The notes under the pieces were generated by a model. It was given only the letters and a program-made list of their open reading frames with translations, searched no databases and had not been told where the DNA came from. Of a DNA stretch of 64,000 nucleotides, positions 50,301 to 58,686 are shown piece by piece. The position numbers were made by a program, and so were the translations under genes. Source of the DNA: Agathobaculum hominis (GTDB lineage Bacteria; Bacillota; Clostridia; Oscillospirales; Butyricicoccaceae); NCBI RefSeq assembly GCF_014288055.1, contig NZ_JACOPK010000005.1:62001-126000 (forward strand), written 5' to 3'. Numbering within the stretch: position 1 is the first letter of the stretch; each line of letters begins with the position of its first letter.

Positions 50301-53183
50301 GATGCCGGCATGGCACCGGAAGGTGCGGAAAACCTGTACGAGTATGTATCCAATCTGGCAGGCATGAAAGAGGTAGATCTCTATATCTCGCATGGCCATC
50401 CCGACCATACGACGCAGATCGGCGACTTCGTTAAGGCAGGCCGCAAGGTTTATATCAACGAAAAAGACATCCCGATGGCGTTGAACGGCGCAAACGACAA
50501 GACCCTGACAGCAGAGGACTTCACCTGCATCGAGGAGGGCTATCAGTTTGATCTCGGCGGCGTCGTGCTCGACAATTATGACATTCCGGGACATACGCCG
50601 GGCAGCATGATGCTGCTCGACAAGGCACACAACATTCTTTATTCGTCCGATCAGCTTGGCTGCAATCGCCGCAGCGTTGCAGACTCGCTGACACTGGTAA
50701 ACAACGATGTTCGCGTACTGCTTTCCAGCCTGCGTATCTTCCGCGATAAGGTAACTGCACTGGACAAAGCGGGCGAAATCGATCTTGACAAACTGGTTAC
50801 CTGGAGCGGTCATGATGATTATGAGATCAAGGATCTGCCCGGTCATCTGGACACGCTGATCACCGCGGCGCAGAACATCGTGGACTACGGTCCGGAAACC
50901 GCTATGCGCACTTCGGTACGCAACACCGGCGGCTCGGACGGCGCTTCCTTCGCAGGAGATCGCTACGCAGATAACGGCACCGGACACTTCATTTGCATGA
51001 ACGGCAGCAAGGAAAATGTTCTGGCAGGTGAGAATTATACCGCAGTTGATGAACTGGCAAACCTGAAGGTCACGGTTTCCGACGAGACTAACAACAAACT
51101 GTGCGGCATTGCGAATATCCATCAGGTAGACGGCACCAATATGTACGCAATCCGCATGGGCAAGCAGAACACGCTGGCCGCGGAGGTGCCGGAAGGTACG
51201 AAGAGCGTTGATATTTATCCGACTGCAATGTCCTCGAACGCAACGGTCAAGGTCAACGGAACTTCTGTATCCGGCGGTAAGGTAAGCGTTGATCTGAATA
51301 ACGGCTACAAGGAGATCACTATTGAGGTCACTGCACCGGATGGCACGACGAAGAAAACCTATGCACTGACCGTCCGCACCCATATCGACCCGGCAAACCC
51401 GTATGCAACGCTGTACACCGGCGAGCACACGGAAACCGTAACGCTGGCTAACGGCGAAACCCGCACCTTTACCTCTTATGTCCCGGAAGGCGCACGCGAA
51501 TCCTGCGCAGGCGTATTTGTTCTGCCGAACAAGGACGAGAGCAAGTTCGACGCATGGAAAGCGCTTGCGGACAGCACGGATACGCAGGCAATCGATGCAG
51601 ACTGGACCAAGCAGCAGGAAAAGTTCATCGTTGTTTATCTGAATGGCCTGACCTATGGCACGAGTGCAGCAGAACGTGCAGCAGATATTGACTACGTGAA
51701 CAAGGTTTATGCAGCAGCCTCCGGCCGCACGATGTACTGCATCCATGAGGCGAAAAACTACATGGTAGGCTACGGCGAAGGCGGCACTATCGCACAGATG
51801 GCAGCAATGGATCAGACAGCCGTATGGGCAGGCCTGGCCACGGTCGATGCCGGTTCGGTTGAGGCTGACTGGATTGCAGAAAACGGCGCGAAGATGGCCT
51901 CCAGCCTGAACGGCTACAATGATATGGAGTCCTCCACCCGCAAGAGCACGATCCCGAAGAGCACGCTGCCGCTTCCGGTATGGATGATCGGTTCGGTCGA
52001 CAACAATGCAAACGCACTGGCATACTGGAAGACTGCGGATCATATCACTGATAACGATAAGGTGGACGGCAATATCACCAAGTATACCCGCTCGGCGGGG
52101 TGGACCGCAGACGAGGATGCGTACAAGATCAACCGCGATACCGCAGCGTACCGCATCTGGACGAGCGAGAGCGCTCCGAAAAACACGGAGAGCACGATCT
52201 GGAATGACTTCCTGTTCGGCGTACGCCGCTGGATGGCAGACCCGGGCGGTGACCTGCGCGTTACCAAGGACCCGATCGCAGACCTTCATATGACCCGCCA
52301 TTACGAAAAAGTCGGCGGCTGGATGCGTGAATGGTACGTTTACGTTCCGGAGAACGCAAAGAACAGCACGAATCTTCCTGTCGTATTCGCAAACCACGGC
52401 TACACGCTGAACGGCGGTGTTTACGCCGGTCAGACCGACTGGCACAAGGTCGCAGACGAAAAGGGCTTCATCGTTGTATTCCCGTCGGCAATCCCGGGCA
52501 GCATTTCCGAAAACGGCAATGCACCGTTCCCCGCATGGAATATTGCAATGGACCCGACCCGCATGGACGAAATCGAATTCTTCAAGTACATGCTGGACGA
52601 TTTGAAGAAACACTATTCTATCGACACCGGCCGAGTTTATGCAACCGGTCATTCCTGGGGCTCTCAGATGACGCACGTACTGGCGCTGAATGAGCCGGAG
52701 ATGTTCGCGGCAGTTGCACCGCTGTCTGGTTTCATCTTCAACGCAGCTGTATTTGAGCAGGTAGAAGCGGCCAAGGCAAAGGGCAGCTACCCGGGCGTTC
52801 CGGTTTACATGGCAGCAGGTACCGAAGGCGGCACCGAATGGGCAATCTGCCCGGTTCCGCTGGCAGAGGAAAATTCCTCCGGCAAGACGCTGAGCGACTG
52901 GTTCGCGCTGAATGGCTGCACCGGTTCTCTGGACTGGAGCAAGATCAACGGCAGTAATGCAACCAAGGGCAGCCTTGACTGGCAGAACGGCGGCGCGTTT
53001 ACGAAGTCCGGCCGCTGGTACACCATGACCTGTGAGAAGAATGGCGTTCCGATGGTACAGGCGGAGATCGTAGATTACATGCCGCACGCTACCATGCCCG
53101 AGCACTCTGCCCGTGTATGGAACAACTGGCTGAGTCACTACAGCCGCAGTGCAGACGGCACACTCGTTTATAATCATCAGTAA
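47316..53183 (+). CDS. Giant S-layer-homology protein with two metallo-beta-lactamase-fold and two esterase-like domains
   Basis: 1955 residues from the ATG at 47316, seven bases after GGGAG (an ATG two codons upstream sits too close). Order: signal peptide (1-25), three SLH repeats (~26-200), a Ser/Gly linker (~262-280), and a chitobiase-C-like beta domain. MBL domain 1 has HPHPDH (~463-468), PGHQ, TTDQIG and TGHND. Cadherin-like beta domain, second chitobiase-C-like domain. MBL domain 2 has SHGHPDH (~1025), PGHTPGS, SSDQLG and SGHDD. Second cadherin-like domain. An alpha/beta-hydrolase-like segment has GYGEGG (~1485) where GxSxG is expected. A C-terminal PHB-depolymerase-like esterase has GHSWG (~1779). 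It is anchored at the cell surface and probably hydrolyses esters or lactones. The substrate is unknown. Confidence 0.85.
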   Translation: MKRKRICAWFITLAMLLTMLPSALAASFADTRGHWAEDAISRWSDRGVIQGHNGDFEPDSPITRADMAVIIDRIMDYQTKAENKFSDLDNAYYKDPILRVAQAGVMQGDGKNVRPKDKITREEAVSMLARALSVTAGGSSTSFADNNRISSWAMANVAAFAKNGYIAGRSGNRFEPQANITRAEVVKLLDNMISDYITESGTVTPKGTGIVIVKASGVTLNKAKLSGTVILGGKAGEVKAIGCEITGKVVKIHNSTLTTGSTGSSSGGSSGGSSSTPAAPSAYPLPKGQETSKSLGVFNYDMTYFVTLTAQDGADIYYEIAEGADKAAVPTTASKKFDTYQYRQIEITQPTASAKGPVTKTYNVKAVAVKNGRTSSVANWNYDVTSIPHHELKVGAPKDWNGSDVPNVTLIQDYDSDKMYLVEGTGRAMVLDAGYFDAEDAANLYETARKIVGAGKPIDLIIGHPHPDHVQMTHQFLCKENKDLGAEVYVNERGIEVLRDYVKQFGVSSGMFADEAAASAAYDAQLETLKNGDVYDMGGTKFNVIELPGHQVAGIMLFDAATGNLFTTDQIGNNRAHITDSFWMQFADLSPTFFADSMDVYLSSLQIALERVDSLGTVKRILTGHNDVVLDGTAGYLDNLQTAVQKVVDEGWSAATPTLRTLDSFEGYLENTKTVVVGDRLKDINWVGINVNKQNYLSDGYRDGNQNKIADLSNLSVHKKGEKGNLLWNDPNFGINVNWQYPTDGTKPTRKNTTSFVAEVDEKTTSIEIVPTAASSGAKITINGEAAESGKTYVGKLTGSSARFVIEVTAKNGSDSKRYTLKVRQKNSNQVEEPYTYTDYDNYTDPFYPDAPGTFTVTQYMALFSDTEGAQIKYTVDGSDPKTSATAKVFDQTKFKAASGAGGAEVKELITIGADTDNWDGRAKQTKVELKAYASKAGMEDSNVVTFTYIIDRMAKNEHKNRLMYDEGDMKVWNVIDYDSDKMYLIKGTKGALLIDAGMAPEGAENLYEYVSNLAGMKEVDLYISHGHPDHTTQIGDFVKAGRKVYINEKDIPMALNGANDKTLTAEDFTCIEEGYQFDLGGVVLDNYDIPGHTPGSMMLLDKAHNILYSSDQLGCNRRSVADSLTLVNNDVRVLLSSLRIFRDKVTALDKAGEIDLDKLVTWSGHDDYEIKDLPGHLDTLITAAQNIVDYGPETAMRTSVRNTGGSDGASFAGDRYADNGTGHFICMNGSKENVLAGENYTAVDELANLKVTVSDETNNKLCGIANIHQVDGTNMYAIRMGKQNTLAAEVPEGTKSVDIYPTAMSSNATVKVNGTSVSGGKVSVDLNNGYKEITIEVTAPDGTTKKTYALTVRTHIDPANPYATLYTGEHTETVTLANGETRTFTSYVPEGARESCAGVFVLPNKDESKFDAWKALADSTDTQAIDADWTKQQEKFIVVYLNGLTYGTSAAERAADIDYVNKVYAAASGRTMYCIHEAKNYMVGYGEGGTIAQMAAMDQTAVWAGLATVDAGSVEADWIAENGAKMASSLNGYNDMESSTRKSTIPKSTLPLPVWMIGSVDNNANALAYWKTADHITDNDKVDGNITKYTRSAGWTADEDAYKINRDTAAYRIWTSESAPKNTESTIWNDFLFGVRRWMADPGGDLRVTKDPIADLHMTRHYEKVGGWMREWYVYVPENAKNSTNLPVVFANHGYTLNGGVYAGQTDWHKVADEKGFIVVFPSAIPGSISENGNAPFPAWNIAMDPTRMDEIEFFKYMLDDLKKHYSIDTGRVYATGHSWGSQMTHVLALNEPEMFAAVAPLSGFIFNAAVFEQVEAAKAKGSYPGVPVYMAAGTEGGTEWAICPVPLAEENSSGKTLSDWFALNGCTGSLDWSKINGSNATKGSLDWQNGGAFTKSGRWYTMTCEKNGVPMVQAEIVDYMPHATMPEHSARVWNNWLSHYSRSADGTLVYNHQ

Positions 53184-53202
53184 ATTTTCCATCTCATTTG
53201 CA

Positions 53203-53243
53203 TGCAGACCCTGCCAGCTGGCAGGGTCTGCTCTTTCGTTTTC
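53203..53243 (+). terminator. Terminator of the giant S-layer gene
   Basis: GCAGACCCTGCCA-GC-TGGCAGGGTCTGC followed by TCTTTCGTTTT. Confidence 0.9.
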
Positions 53244-53291
53244 CGCCCCGGATGTGCTATAATAAATCCATCAACTCACGGAGGTGCAGCC

Positions 53292-55049
53292 ATGAAAATC
53301 CGCCGGACAAAACCGACTATGAAGCAGCAGCTGTTTTTGTTTTTCATGCTGGCTGCGGTTCTGGTGTGCCTGATATTCAGTGCGTACTATTTCGTCTCCG
53401 AGCAGCGTGTGCTGCGGAACAATCTCGAGCGGGAGAACACGAAGAATTTGCAGTATGCGATTGAAAAGATCGAGGAAAATGCGATGCGCGTGGAGGAGTT
53501 CGCAAACCAGATCTGTCAGAACGGGCAGATACGCGCGCTGATGCTGGCAGATGATCCATTTGCTCCGGCGGAGACAATGGCGGTTGCATCCATGCTAGAC
53601 GAGCAGTTTCAGTTCGTAACGGTTACGGAGGATATTCTGTCGCTTTATCTGATCGGAGAAAACGGTCTGGATATCCGACGCGGCAAGGAGGCGGCGCTGG
53701 TCGATCGGGATGCGGTGTACCGTGCTTTTTGCAGTGACGCATTTTTCGCAGATGGCGGCATTGCCTGCTGGGGCAGCGGCGCAGATAATCCGTGCCGGTT
53801 CAGCCAGTATGAGACCGTACTGCCGTATAGCCGCCGTATTATCGATGAGACCACCGGCAGAACCGCCGGTTATCTCGTCATCCTGCTGCGCGAGGCCGTG
53901 CTGACCAACATCGGTGATGCGCTGCTCGGTCAGAAGAACACAGCGTTCTGTCTGGTCGATACGACAGACTCGTATGTCGTGCGCAGCGACGGCTGGAAAA
54001 GGCTGTCGGCCCATACAGAACAGGATTTGCGCCGCATGGCGATGAATGAGGAACACAGGCTGCGGGATGCACCATACCAGTTTTTCAAGAGGAGCTCGAG
54101 CGTATATGACTGGTGCATTGTAGAAGCGGTATCGACCTACGAGTTTGCGCAGCAGCGCAGCATTCTGCTGCAGGCGTTCGTGGTAGTCGGTGCGCTGGCG
54201 CTGCTGCTGGCGCTTATTCTGGCATCCGTGTTCGCGGAGCGGCTGGTGCAGCCGATACGGAGCATGGCGGACGCGGTAGACCGTATTGCGCAGGGGCAGT
54301 TCGACTGTGCGCTGCCGCGCGACAGCGTGCAGGAATATGCCCGGCTGGAGCAGGGCATCGAGCAGATGCAGGACGATATCCGTGCGCTGCTGGACAGCCG
54401 CGTACAGCAGGAAAAGGAAAAACGCAAGGCCGAGGTCCGTATGCTCCGTGCGCAGATCAATCCGCATTTCATTTACAATACACTCAATTCGATCAAGATG
54501 ATGGCGGTCATGCAGGGGTCGCGCGGTATTCAGAATATGACGGAGGCGCTGGGCAGCATCCTGCGGTCAAGCCTGAGCAAGGCAGAGGAGCAGATCACAT
54601 TGCGGGAGGAGCTGGCTCTGCTGGAGCAGTATATCTATATTCAGAATATCCGCTACAAGGGGAACATTGAGTATGAGGTCGATGTGCAGGATGAGAGCCT
54701 GATCGATCTGCGGCTTCAGCGCTTTCTGCTTCAGCCGCTCATCGAAAACGCCATTCTGCATGGCATTGAAGCCGCGCCGCATCACGGCGGCACGATCCGT
54801 CTGACGGCATGGAGAGAAAAGCGGGAGATCTACATCTCTGTTGAGGACGACGGAGCAGGTATTCCGCCGGAGATCTTACAGCGCCTTCAGCGTCATGAAC
54901 AGGTGACGCAGGGCAGCATCGGCGTTCACAATGTGGATGAACGTCTGCGCATGCTGTACGGCAAGGACTGCGGACTGTCCTTTGAGAGCGAGGAGCACGT
55001 TCGTACCTGTGTGACGGTACACCTGCGGGAAATGGGGGAGAGCAAATGA
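53292..55049 (+). CDS. YesM-type membrane sensor histidine kinase
   Basis: 585 residues. Membrane helix ~15-36, an extracellular dCache-like sensor (~40-290), a second helix (~295-318), HAMP (~320-370), then the His_kinase domain with INPHFIYNTLNSIK (His ~391). The ATPase domain has QPLIENAILHGIE and VEDDGAGIPPE. YesM kinases sense oligosaccharides, often with a solute-binding protein. ATG chosen after GGAGGTG. The stop overlaps the regulator start (ATGA). Confidence 0.93.
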   Translation: MKIRRTKPTMKQQLFLFFMLAAVLVCLIFSAYYFVSEQRVLRNNLERENTKNLQYAIEKIEENAMRVEEFANQICQNGQIRALMLADDPFAPAETMAVASMLDEQFQFVTVTEDILSLYLIGENGLDIRRGKEAALVDRDAVYRAFCSDAFFADGGIACWGSGADNPCRFSQYETVLPYSRRIIDETTGRTAGYLVILLREAVLTNIGDALLGQKNTAFCLVDTTDSYVVRSDGWKRLSAHTEQDLRRMAMNEEHRLRDAPYQFFKRSSSVYDWCIVEAVSTYEFAQQRSILLQAFVVVGALALLLALILASVFAERLVQPIRSMADAVDRIAQGQFDCALPRDSVQEYARLEQGIEQMQDDIRALLDSRVQQEKEKRKAEVRMLRAQINPHFIYNTLNSIKMMAVMQGSRGIQNMTEALGSILRSSLSKAEEQITLREELALLEQYIYIQNIRYKGNIEYEVDVQDESLIDLRLQRFLLQPLIENAILHGIEAAPHHGGTIRLTAWREKREIYISVEDDGAGIPPEILQRLQRHEQVTQGSIGVHNVDERLRMLYGKDCGLSFESEEHVRTCVTVHLREMGESK

Positions 55050-56650
55050 GAAAACCGCGCATACTGATCGCGGATGACGACACGATGGTTCGCATTGGAC
55101 TTAAAACCGTCATTAACTGGGAAGAAAACGGCTTCGTTCTGGTCGGGGAGGCGGCGAACGGACTGGAGGCGATGCAGCTCGTACAGGAAAAGAAGCCGGA
55201 CATCGTCATTACTGATATCAAAATGCCGGGCATGGACGGCATCGAGCTCATCCGTCAGCTGCGGCAGCAGAGCACGCCGCCGGAAATTCTGGTGCTGAGC
55301 AGCTACGACGAGTTCGAACTGGTCAAGCAGGCGCTCAAGCTGGGCGCACGGGACTATCTGCTCAAGCTGAACCTCAATCCGGAGGAGCTGCTGCACAGCC
55401 TGCGCGCCATTGCTGCGGAGAATACCGCCGCCTCGCCGCTGTTTTCTGGTGACGACGAGAAGAGCCGTGCGCTGCTGCGTCAGAATTTTCTGTGGGATGT
55501 GGTTTCTAATTACTACATGAACGGACAGCAGCTGGAGCAGTCCATGCGTGAACTGGAGATTCATCTGGAGGGCCGTCCGGTGTACTGCATGGTAATCAAG
55601 GTGGGCGAGGTGTACCGCTTTGAGGAAGCCACTGCAGAGGAGATACAGACGCTGCGTATTTCGGTCGTTAACATCACGGAGGAGATCGTCAGCGATGTCT
55701 GCTGCGGCTACTGTTTTTCCGGGCGTACCGGTGAGTTTGATGTCCTGCTGACTGCGCCGGTGTCGGCGCCGGACGAGGCGGTTCTGCGGCTGGCGAAGAG
55801 GCTGCGCAAAATGCTGCATGAATATCTGGAGCTCTCGTGTACGGTGCTGGTCGGCAGCAGCATGCAGCCGGGCGGCGCCGGCATCAAGGAGGCATTCTGG
55901 CGGGCAAATGCAGCCGTGTCGCAGCGGTTTTATGCATCGCATGACGGTGTGCTGCTGTGGCGGCAGGATATGGAGCAGACGAGGCAGGACAGCTACAGCC
56001 TGTCCGGTGTGCGTGCGGAGCTCAGCGAAATTCTGGTTTCCGGCACGCCGGAGGAGCTGGAGCGAGTGTTTGCGCGGCTCAAAACCGATATGCAGCGGCT
56101 GGCGCTCAGCCGTTCCACTGTGCGTGCGATCGCGCTCGAGCTGCTGTACATCGTGCAGGAGCATTTCGAGCGCAATGAACTGCCGATACGCACGGTTCTG
56201 ACAAACAGCTGCCGCAGTTATGAGGAGCTGCTGCACATGGAAACGCTGGGCGAGGTAATCGCATGGCTTGACGCGCTCCGGCAGGATCTGTCTGATTTTC
56301 TCCTTCGAGAGAGCGAAAAAGGCGGTGCGAAGATCGTCGGCATGGCGCAGGACTGGATCGCGGCGCACTACCGCGAAGCAGCGTCCCTGCAGGAGGCGGC
56401 ACGGGCGGTCAGCCTGAATCCGTCGTATTTCAGCACGCTGCTCAAGAAGTTTACCGGGAAAAGCTATACCGAGCTGCTGATGGAGTACCGTATTGAGCGG
56501 GCGAAGGAACTGCTGCTGCTCACGGATGCAAAGGTGTACCGCGTCGGACAGATGGTTGGCTATGAGGATAAATTCTATTTCAGCCGTATTTTCAAGAGGG
56601 TCACGGGCATGACGCCCGTCGAGTTCAAAAATCAGCGTCGGGAGGGATAG
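55046..56650 (+). CDS. YesN-type response regulator (receiver plus AraC DNA-binding domain)
   Basis: 534 residues. Receiver domain 1-~120 with DDD near residue 10, the Asp56 site in IVITDIKMPGMDG and Lys in YLLKLNL. A ~300-residue linker follows. The C-terminal AraC double HTH (~430-534) has SLQEAARAVSLNPSYFSTLLKKF and RVGQMVGYEDKFYFSRIFK. It is the partner of the overlapping kinase and likely activates carbohydrate-use genes. Confidence 0.93.
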   Translation: MRKPRILIADDDTMVRIGLKTVINWEENGFVLVGEAANGLEAMQLVQEKKPDIVITDIKMPGMDGIELIRQLRQQSTPPEILVLSSYDEFELVKQALKLGARDYLLKLNLNPEELLHSLRAIAAENTAASPLFSGDDEKSRALLRQNFLWDVVSNYYMNGQQLEQSMRELEIHLEGRPVYCMVIKVGEVYRFEEATAEEIQTLRISVVNITEEIVSDVCCGYCFSGRTGEFDVLLTAPVSAPDEAVLRLAKRLRKMLHEYLELSCTVLVGSSMQPGGAGIKEAFWRANAAVSQRFYASHDGVLLWRQDMEQTRQDSYSLSGVRAELSEILVSGTPEELERVFARLKTDMQRLALSRSTVRAIALELLYIVQEHFERNELPIRTVLTNSCRSYEELLHMETLGEVIAWLDALRQDLSDFLLRESEKGGAKIVGMAQDWIAAHYREAASLQEAARAVSLNPSYFSTLLKKFTGKSYTELLMEYRIERAKELLLLTDAKVYRVGQMVGYEDKFYFSRIFKRVTGMTPVEFKNQRREG

Positions 56651-56652
56651 CG

Positions 56653-57882
56653 TTGCGGAAAAAAGGACTGCTGCTGCTGGCGGCGCTGCTCGCTCTGTGC
56701 GGCTGCACCGCGCAGAGCAATATCGCAGATGTCTCGCACAGGACAATGCTTACCGTGGTGCTGTGGGACTACGACAAGACCAGCTATGACTGGAAGCTGA
56801 TACGGGCGTTTGAGGACAGCCATCCCGATGTGCAGGTCGAGGTGGTCAGCTATCCGGATGCCTACTACGACCAGAAAATGCAGGCGCGGCTGCTGAGCGG
56901 CAGGCAGACCGATGTGTTTCTCTGCCGTACGATGGACTCGCTGTACAAGCTGTATGAATACGGCATTGCGCAGCCGCTCGACGAACTGCTCGCGCAGTAC
57001 GGACATGACCTGCGGGACAGTGCGGAGCTGGTGCAGATGCAGTTTGACGGACATCAGTACGGAATTCCCTACCGGCGGGATCGTTATGTGCTGCTGTACA
57101 ACTGCGAGCTGTTTGACCGGGCAGGCATTCCGTATCCGAAAGAGCGGCTGACATGGGAGCAGGTGCACGAACTGGCGCAGCAGATGCAGAGCAGCCTGAG
57201 CGAGGGCGAGTACGCGATGATGTCGCTGCCGATGGATATTCAGTGGCTTGCAACGGGGAAAAACAGCGGTTATGATAATGCGGAAAGCATGCGACAGATC
57301 ATCGGCTGGGTACAGCAGATGCAGCAGGAACGGTGCATGCAGCAGTACAGCACCTGCATCGCGCAGGATATACAGCAGCAGTGCTTTGAACTGGGGCAGT
57401 ACGGCATGTACATCGGCGGTACGTGGTATCTGAATTATCTGATGACCGACTATCGGGCGGGGCGGTTTGATTTTCGCTGGGGCGTGACGGAAGCGCCGGT
57501 CTGGGCGGAGGACCAGAAGAGCAGTGAAACCGTTATCCAGACCGGCATGGGCATCTGCCGTTCCTCGCAGCAGCAGGAGCTGGCGTGGGAGTTCATCCGC
57601 TTTGCAGCGGGGGCCGAGGGTGCGAAGATCATGGCGGCGGAGCAGATGATGCCTGCATATCTGGACAGCGAGGTGGAGGAGATCTACCGGAACAGCTTTT
57701 ACGGCGCGTATCTGGACCCGATGGTATATCTGGATCGGGAAACTGCGGTCGGTGCGTATCAGGATACCAGCAGGGAGCAGGAAATCCTGTGCGATGCCTT
57801 CCGGCAGAGCGTGACCGGGCAGAAGGATATCGACACGGCGCTGCGGAACGCGCAGCGGGAGATTGAGGAGCTGAGCAGTTGA
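56653..57882 (+). CDS. Lipoprotein extracellular solute-binding protein, family 1
   Basis: 409 residues from a TTG, preceded by GGGAGGG. A signal peptide ends in ALCGC, giving a lipid-modified Cys near residue 17. The maltose-binding-like fold is clear (FEDSHPDVQVEVVSYPD, LLYNCELFDRAGIPYP, TWEQVHELAQQMQ, GICRSSQQQELAWEFIRF). It lies two bases after the regulator. No permease genes follow, matching the arrangement at 34-38 kb, so a role in presenting ligand to the YesM sensor is likely. Confidence 0.88.
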   Translation: MRKKGLLLLAALLALCGCTAQSNIADVSHRTMLTVVLWDYDKTSYDWKLIRAFEDSHPDVQVEVVSYPDAYYDQKMQARLLSGRQTDVFLCRTMDSLYKLYEYGIAQPLDELLAQYGHDLRDSAELVQMQFDGHQYGIPYRRDRYVLLYNCELFDRAGIPYPKERLTWEQVHELAQQMQSSLSEGEYAMMSLPMDIQWLATGKNSGYDNAESMRQIIGWVQQMQQERCMQQYSTCIAQDIQQQCFELGQYGMYIGGTWYLNYLMTDYRAGRFDFRWGVTEAPVWAEDQKSSETVIQTGMGICRSSQQQELAWEFIRFAAGAEGAKIMAAEQMMPAYLDSEVEEIYRNSFYGAYLDPMVYLDRETAVGAYQDTSREQEILCDAFRQSVTGQKDIDTALRNAQREIEELSS

Positions 57883-57997
57883 AGACCACCTCCGCTCGAC
57901 CGATTACGGCTTCCGTAATCAGCCTTTGGCAAATCTTGCGGGCACAGATATAATATGATTAAAATCCTGCGGTTACAGGACGCCGTCTTCTGCGAAA

Positions 57998-58088
57998 ACA
58001 TTCCCAAATCGGATTACATACGAGAAAAATAAAATTATATTCCGAAATCGGAATATAATTTGGTGAACGTCATAACGTGCGCTATAAT
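57998..58088 (+). promoter_or_regulatory. Promoter with perfect palindromic operator upstream of a gene remnant
   Basis: AAATTATATTCCGA-AA-TCGGAATATAATTT is a 30-base palindrome (58032-58061). A weaker relative, ATTCCCAAATCGGATTACAT, lies just upstream. TTGGTG (58060-58065), 17 bases, TATAAT (58083-58088) make a promoter whose -35 touches the palindrome. Confidence 0.65.
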
Positions 58089-58117
58089 GGGAACACTATA
58101 ACGGCGAGGTGAGTGCG

Positions 58118-58171
58118 TTGGTAGAGCGAAAAGAATATCTGGAGCAGCTGAAGGCATGGAAAATCGAATAA
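58118..58171 (+). pseudogene. N-terminal stub of an AAA ATPase (DUF4143-type)
   Basis: From a TTG after GAGGTG, 17 codons read VERKEYLEQLKAWK and then stop. This matches the start of the common DUF4143/AAA_14 ATPases, whose next part would be the P-loop. The sequence breaks exactly where the two-promoter element (58166) begins, so insertion of that element, or a deletion at its edge, ended the gene. The promoter and operator are intact. Confidence 0.55.
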
Positions 58172-58225
58172 AAAGCTCCAGCCCTGTTGCCTTGACAAAG
58201 CCGGAGCGTATGCTATTATATAAAT

Positions 58226-58322
58226 ATAAAGGGACACTGCTACAGCAGTCAGACCCTCACAGTCAAGAAATAGAATTGATGACCGTTTCGGTGCCTACCC
58301 GAGCGGTCATCGCGCTTTTATA
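58226..58322 (+). ncRNA. Candidate antisense (antitoxin) RNA, copy 2
   Basis: Ends at GATGACCG (58278-58285) / CGGTCATC (58304-58311), then GCGCTTTTAT. Two base pairs of the stem differ from copy 1 in a compensatory way. Confidence 0.5.
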
Positions 58323-58390
58323 CAGAAAATGTACAGCAGGATGACTGCACACATAAAAAGCCGAAAAGTCTTTTTCTGTACATGCGCCAC
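58307..58390 (-). CDS. Hydrophobic 27-residue peptide, candidate type I toxin, copy 2
   Basis: GTG after AGGAAGGAG. The basic start MAHVQKKTFR is followed by LFMCAVILLYIFCIKAR. It is homologous to the peptide at 33831-33914. The second GTG of copy 1 is GTA here, so the upstream GTG is the likely common start. An ATG at 58384 opens a different frame that is not conserved. Confidence 0.45.
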   Translation of the reverse strand: MAHVQKKTFRLFMCAVILLYIFCIKAR

Positions 58391-58529
58391 CTCCTTCCTG
58401 CCGCAAACTGCGGGAAAGGAAAAGAGGGGCTGACCGCTAAAAGTAACAGCGTCTGTCAGCATCATATCATACGCAGTCGAAACCTGTCAACGAGCCGCCC
58501 TTCGGGGCGGTTTTTTGCTGCGGTTTTGA

Positions 58530-58614
58530 TGCTTTAAGAGGGAGAAAGTTTCCGTATGGGAACTTTCAGACGTCCGTGTTTTGCAAAGTCAAAACACAGA
58601 TTGTCGGAAAGACA
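58530..58614 (+). repeat. Dispersed hairpin element, truncated copy 5
   Basis: Only the 3' part is present: GGGAGAAAGTTTCCGTATGG, GTTTTGCAAAGTCAAAAC and TTGTCGGAAAGACAG. It lies nine bases after the two-promoter element. Confidence 0.7.
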
Positions 58615-58652
58615 GACCCGGTTGCGTATTAAATCGCAGCCGGGTTTTTGGC
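58614..58652 (+). terminator. Terminator-like hairpin
   Basis: ACCCGGTTGCG pairs with CGCAGCCGGGT, followed by TTTT. Confidence 0.65.
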
Positions 58653-58686
58653 GTATTCAGAGCAAAAAAAGGTGCTGTCTTTGTTC

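Larger units (their letters stand above)
58166..58521. repeat. Two-promoter element, copy 2 (type I toxin-antitoxin-like)
   Basis: Matches 33688-34045 over its whole length. Plus promoter TTGACA (58192), 16 bases, TATTAT (58214). Minus promoter TTGACA (58490-58485), 18 bases, TATGAT (58466-58461). It also has the CCGCCC-TTCG-GGGCGGTTTTTT terminator (58496-58516). Confidence 0.75.

Noticed and set aside
47394..53192. 1932-codon open frame antisense to the giant S-layer gene
   Set aside because: Its protein has no domain motifs and a composition typical of shadow frames in GC-rich genes with strong codon bias. The sense frame has a signal peptide, SLH repeats and catalytic motifs.
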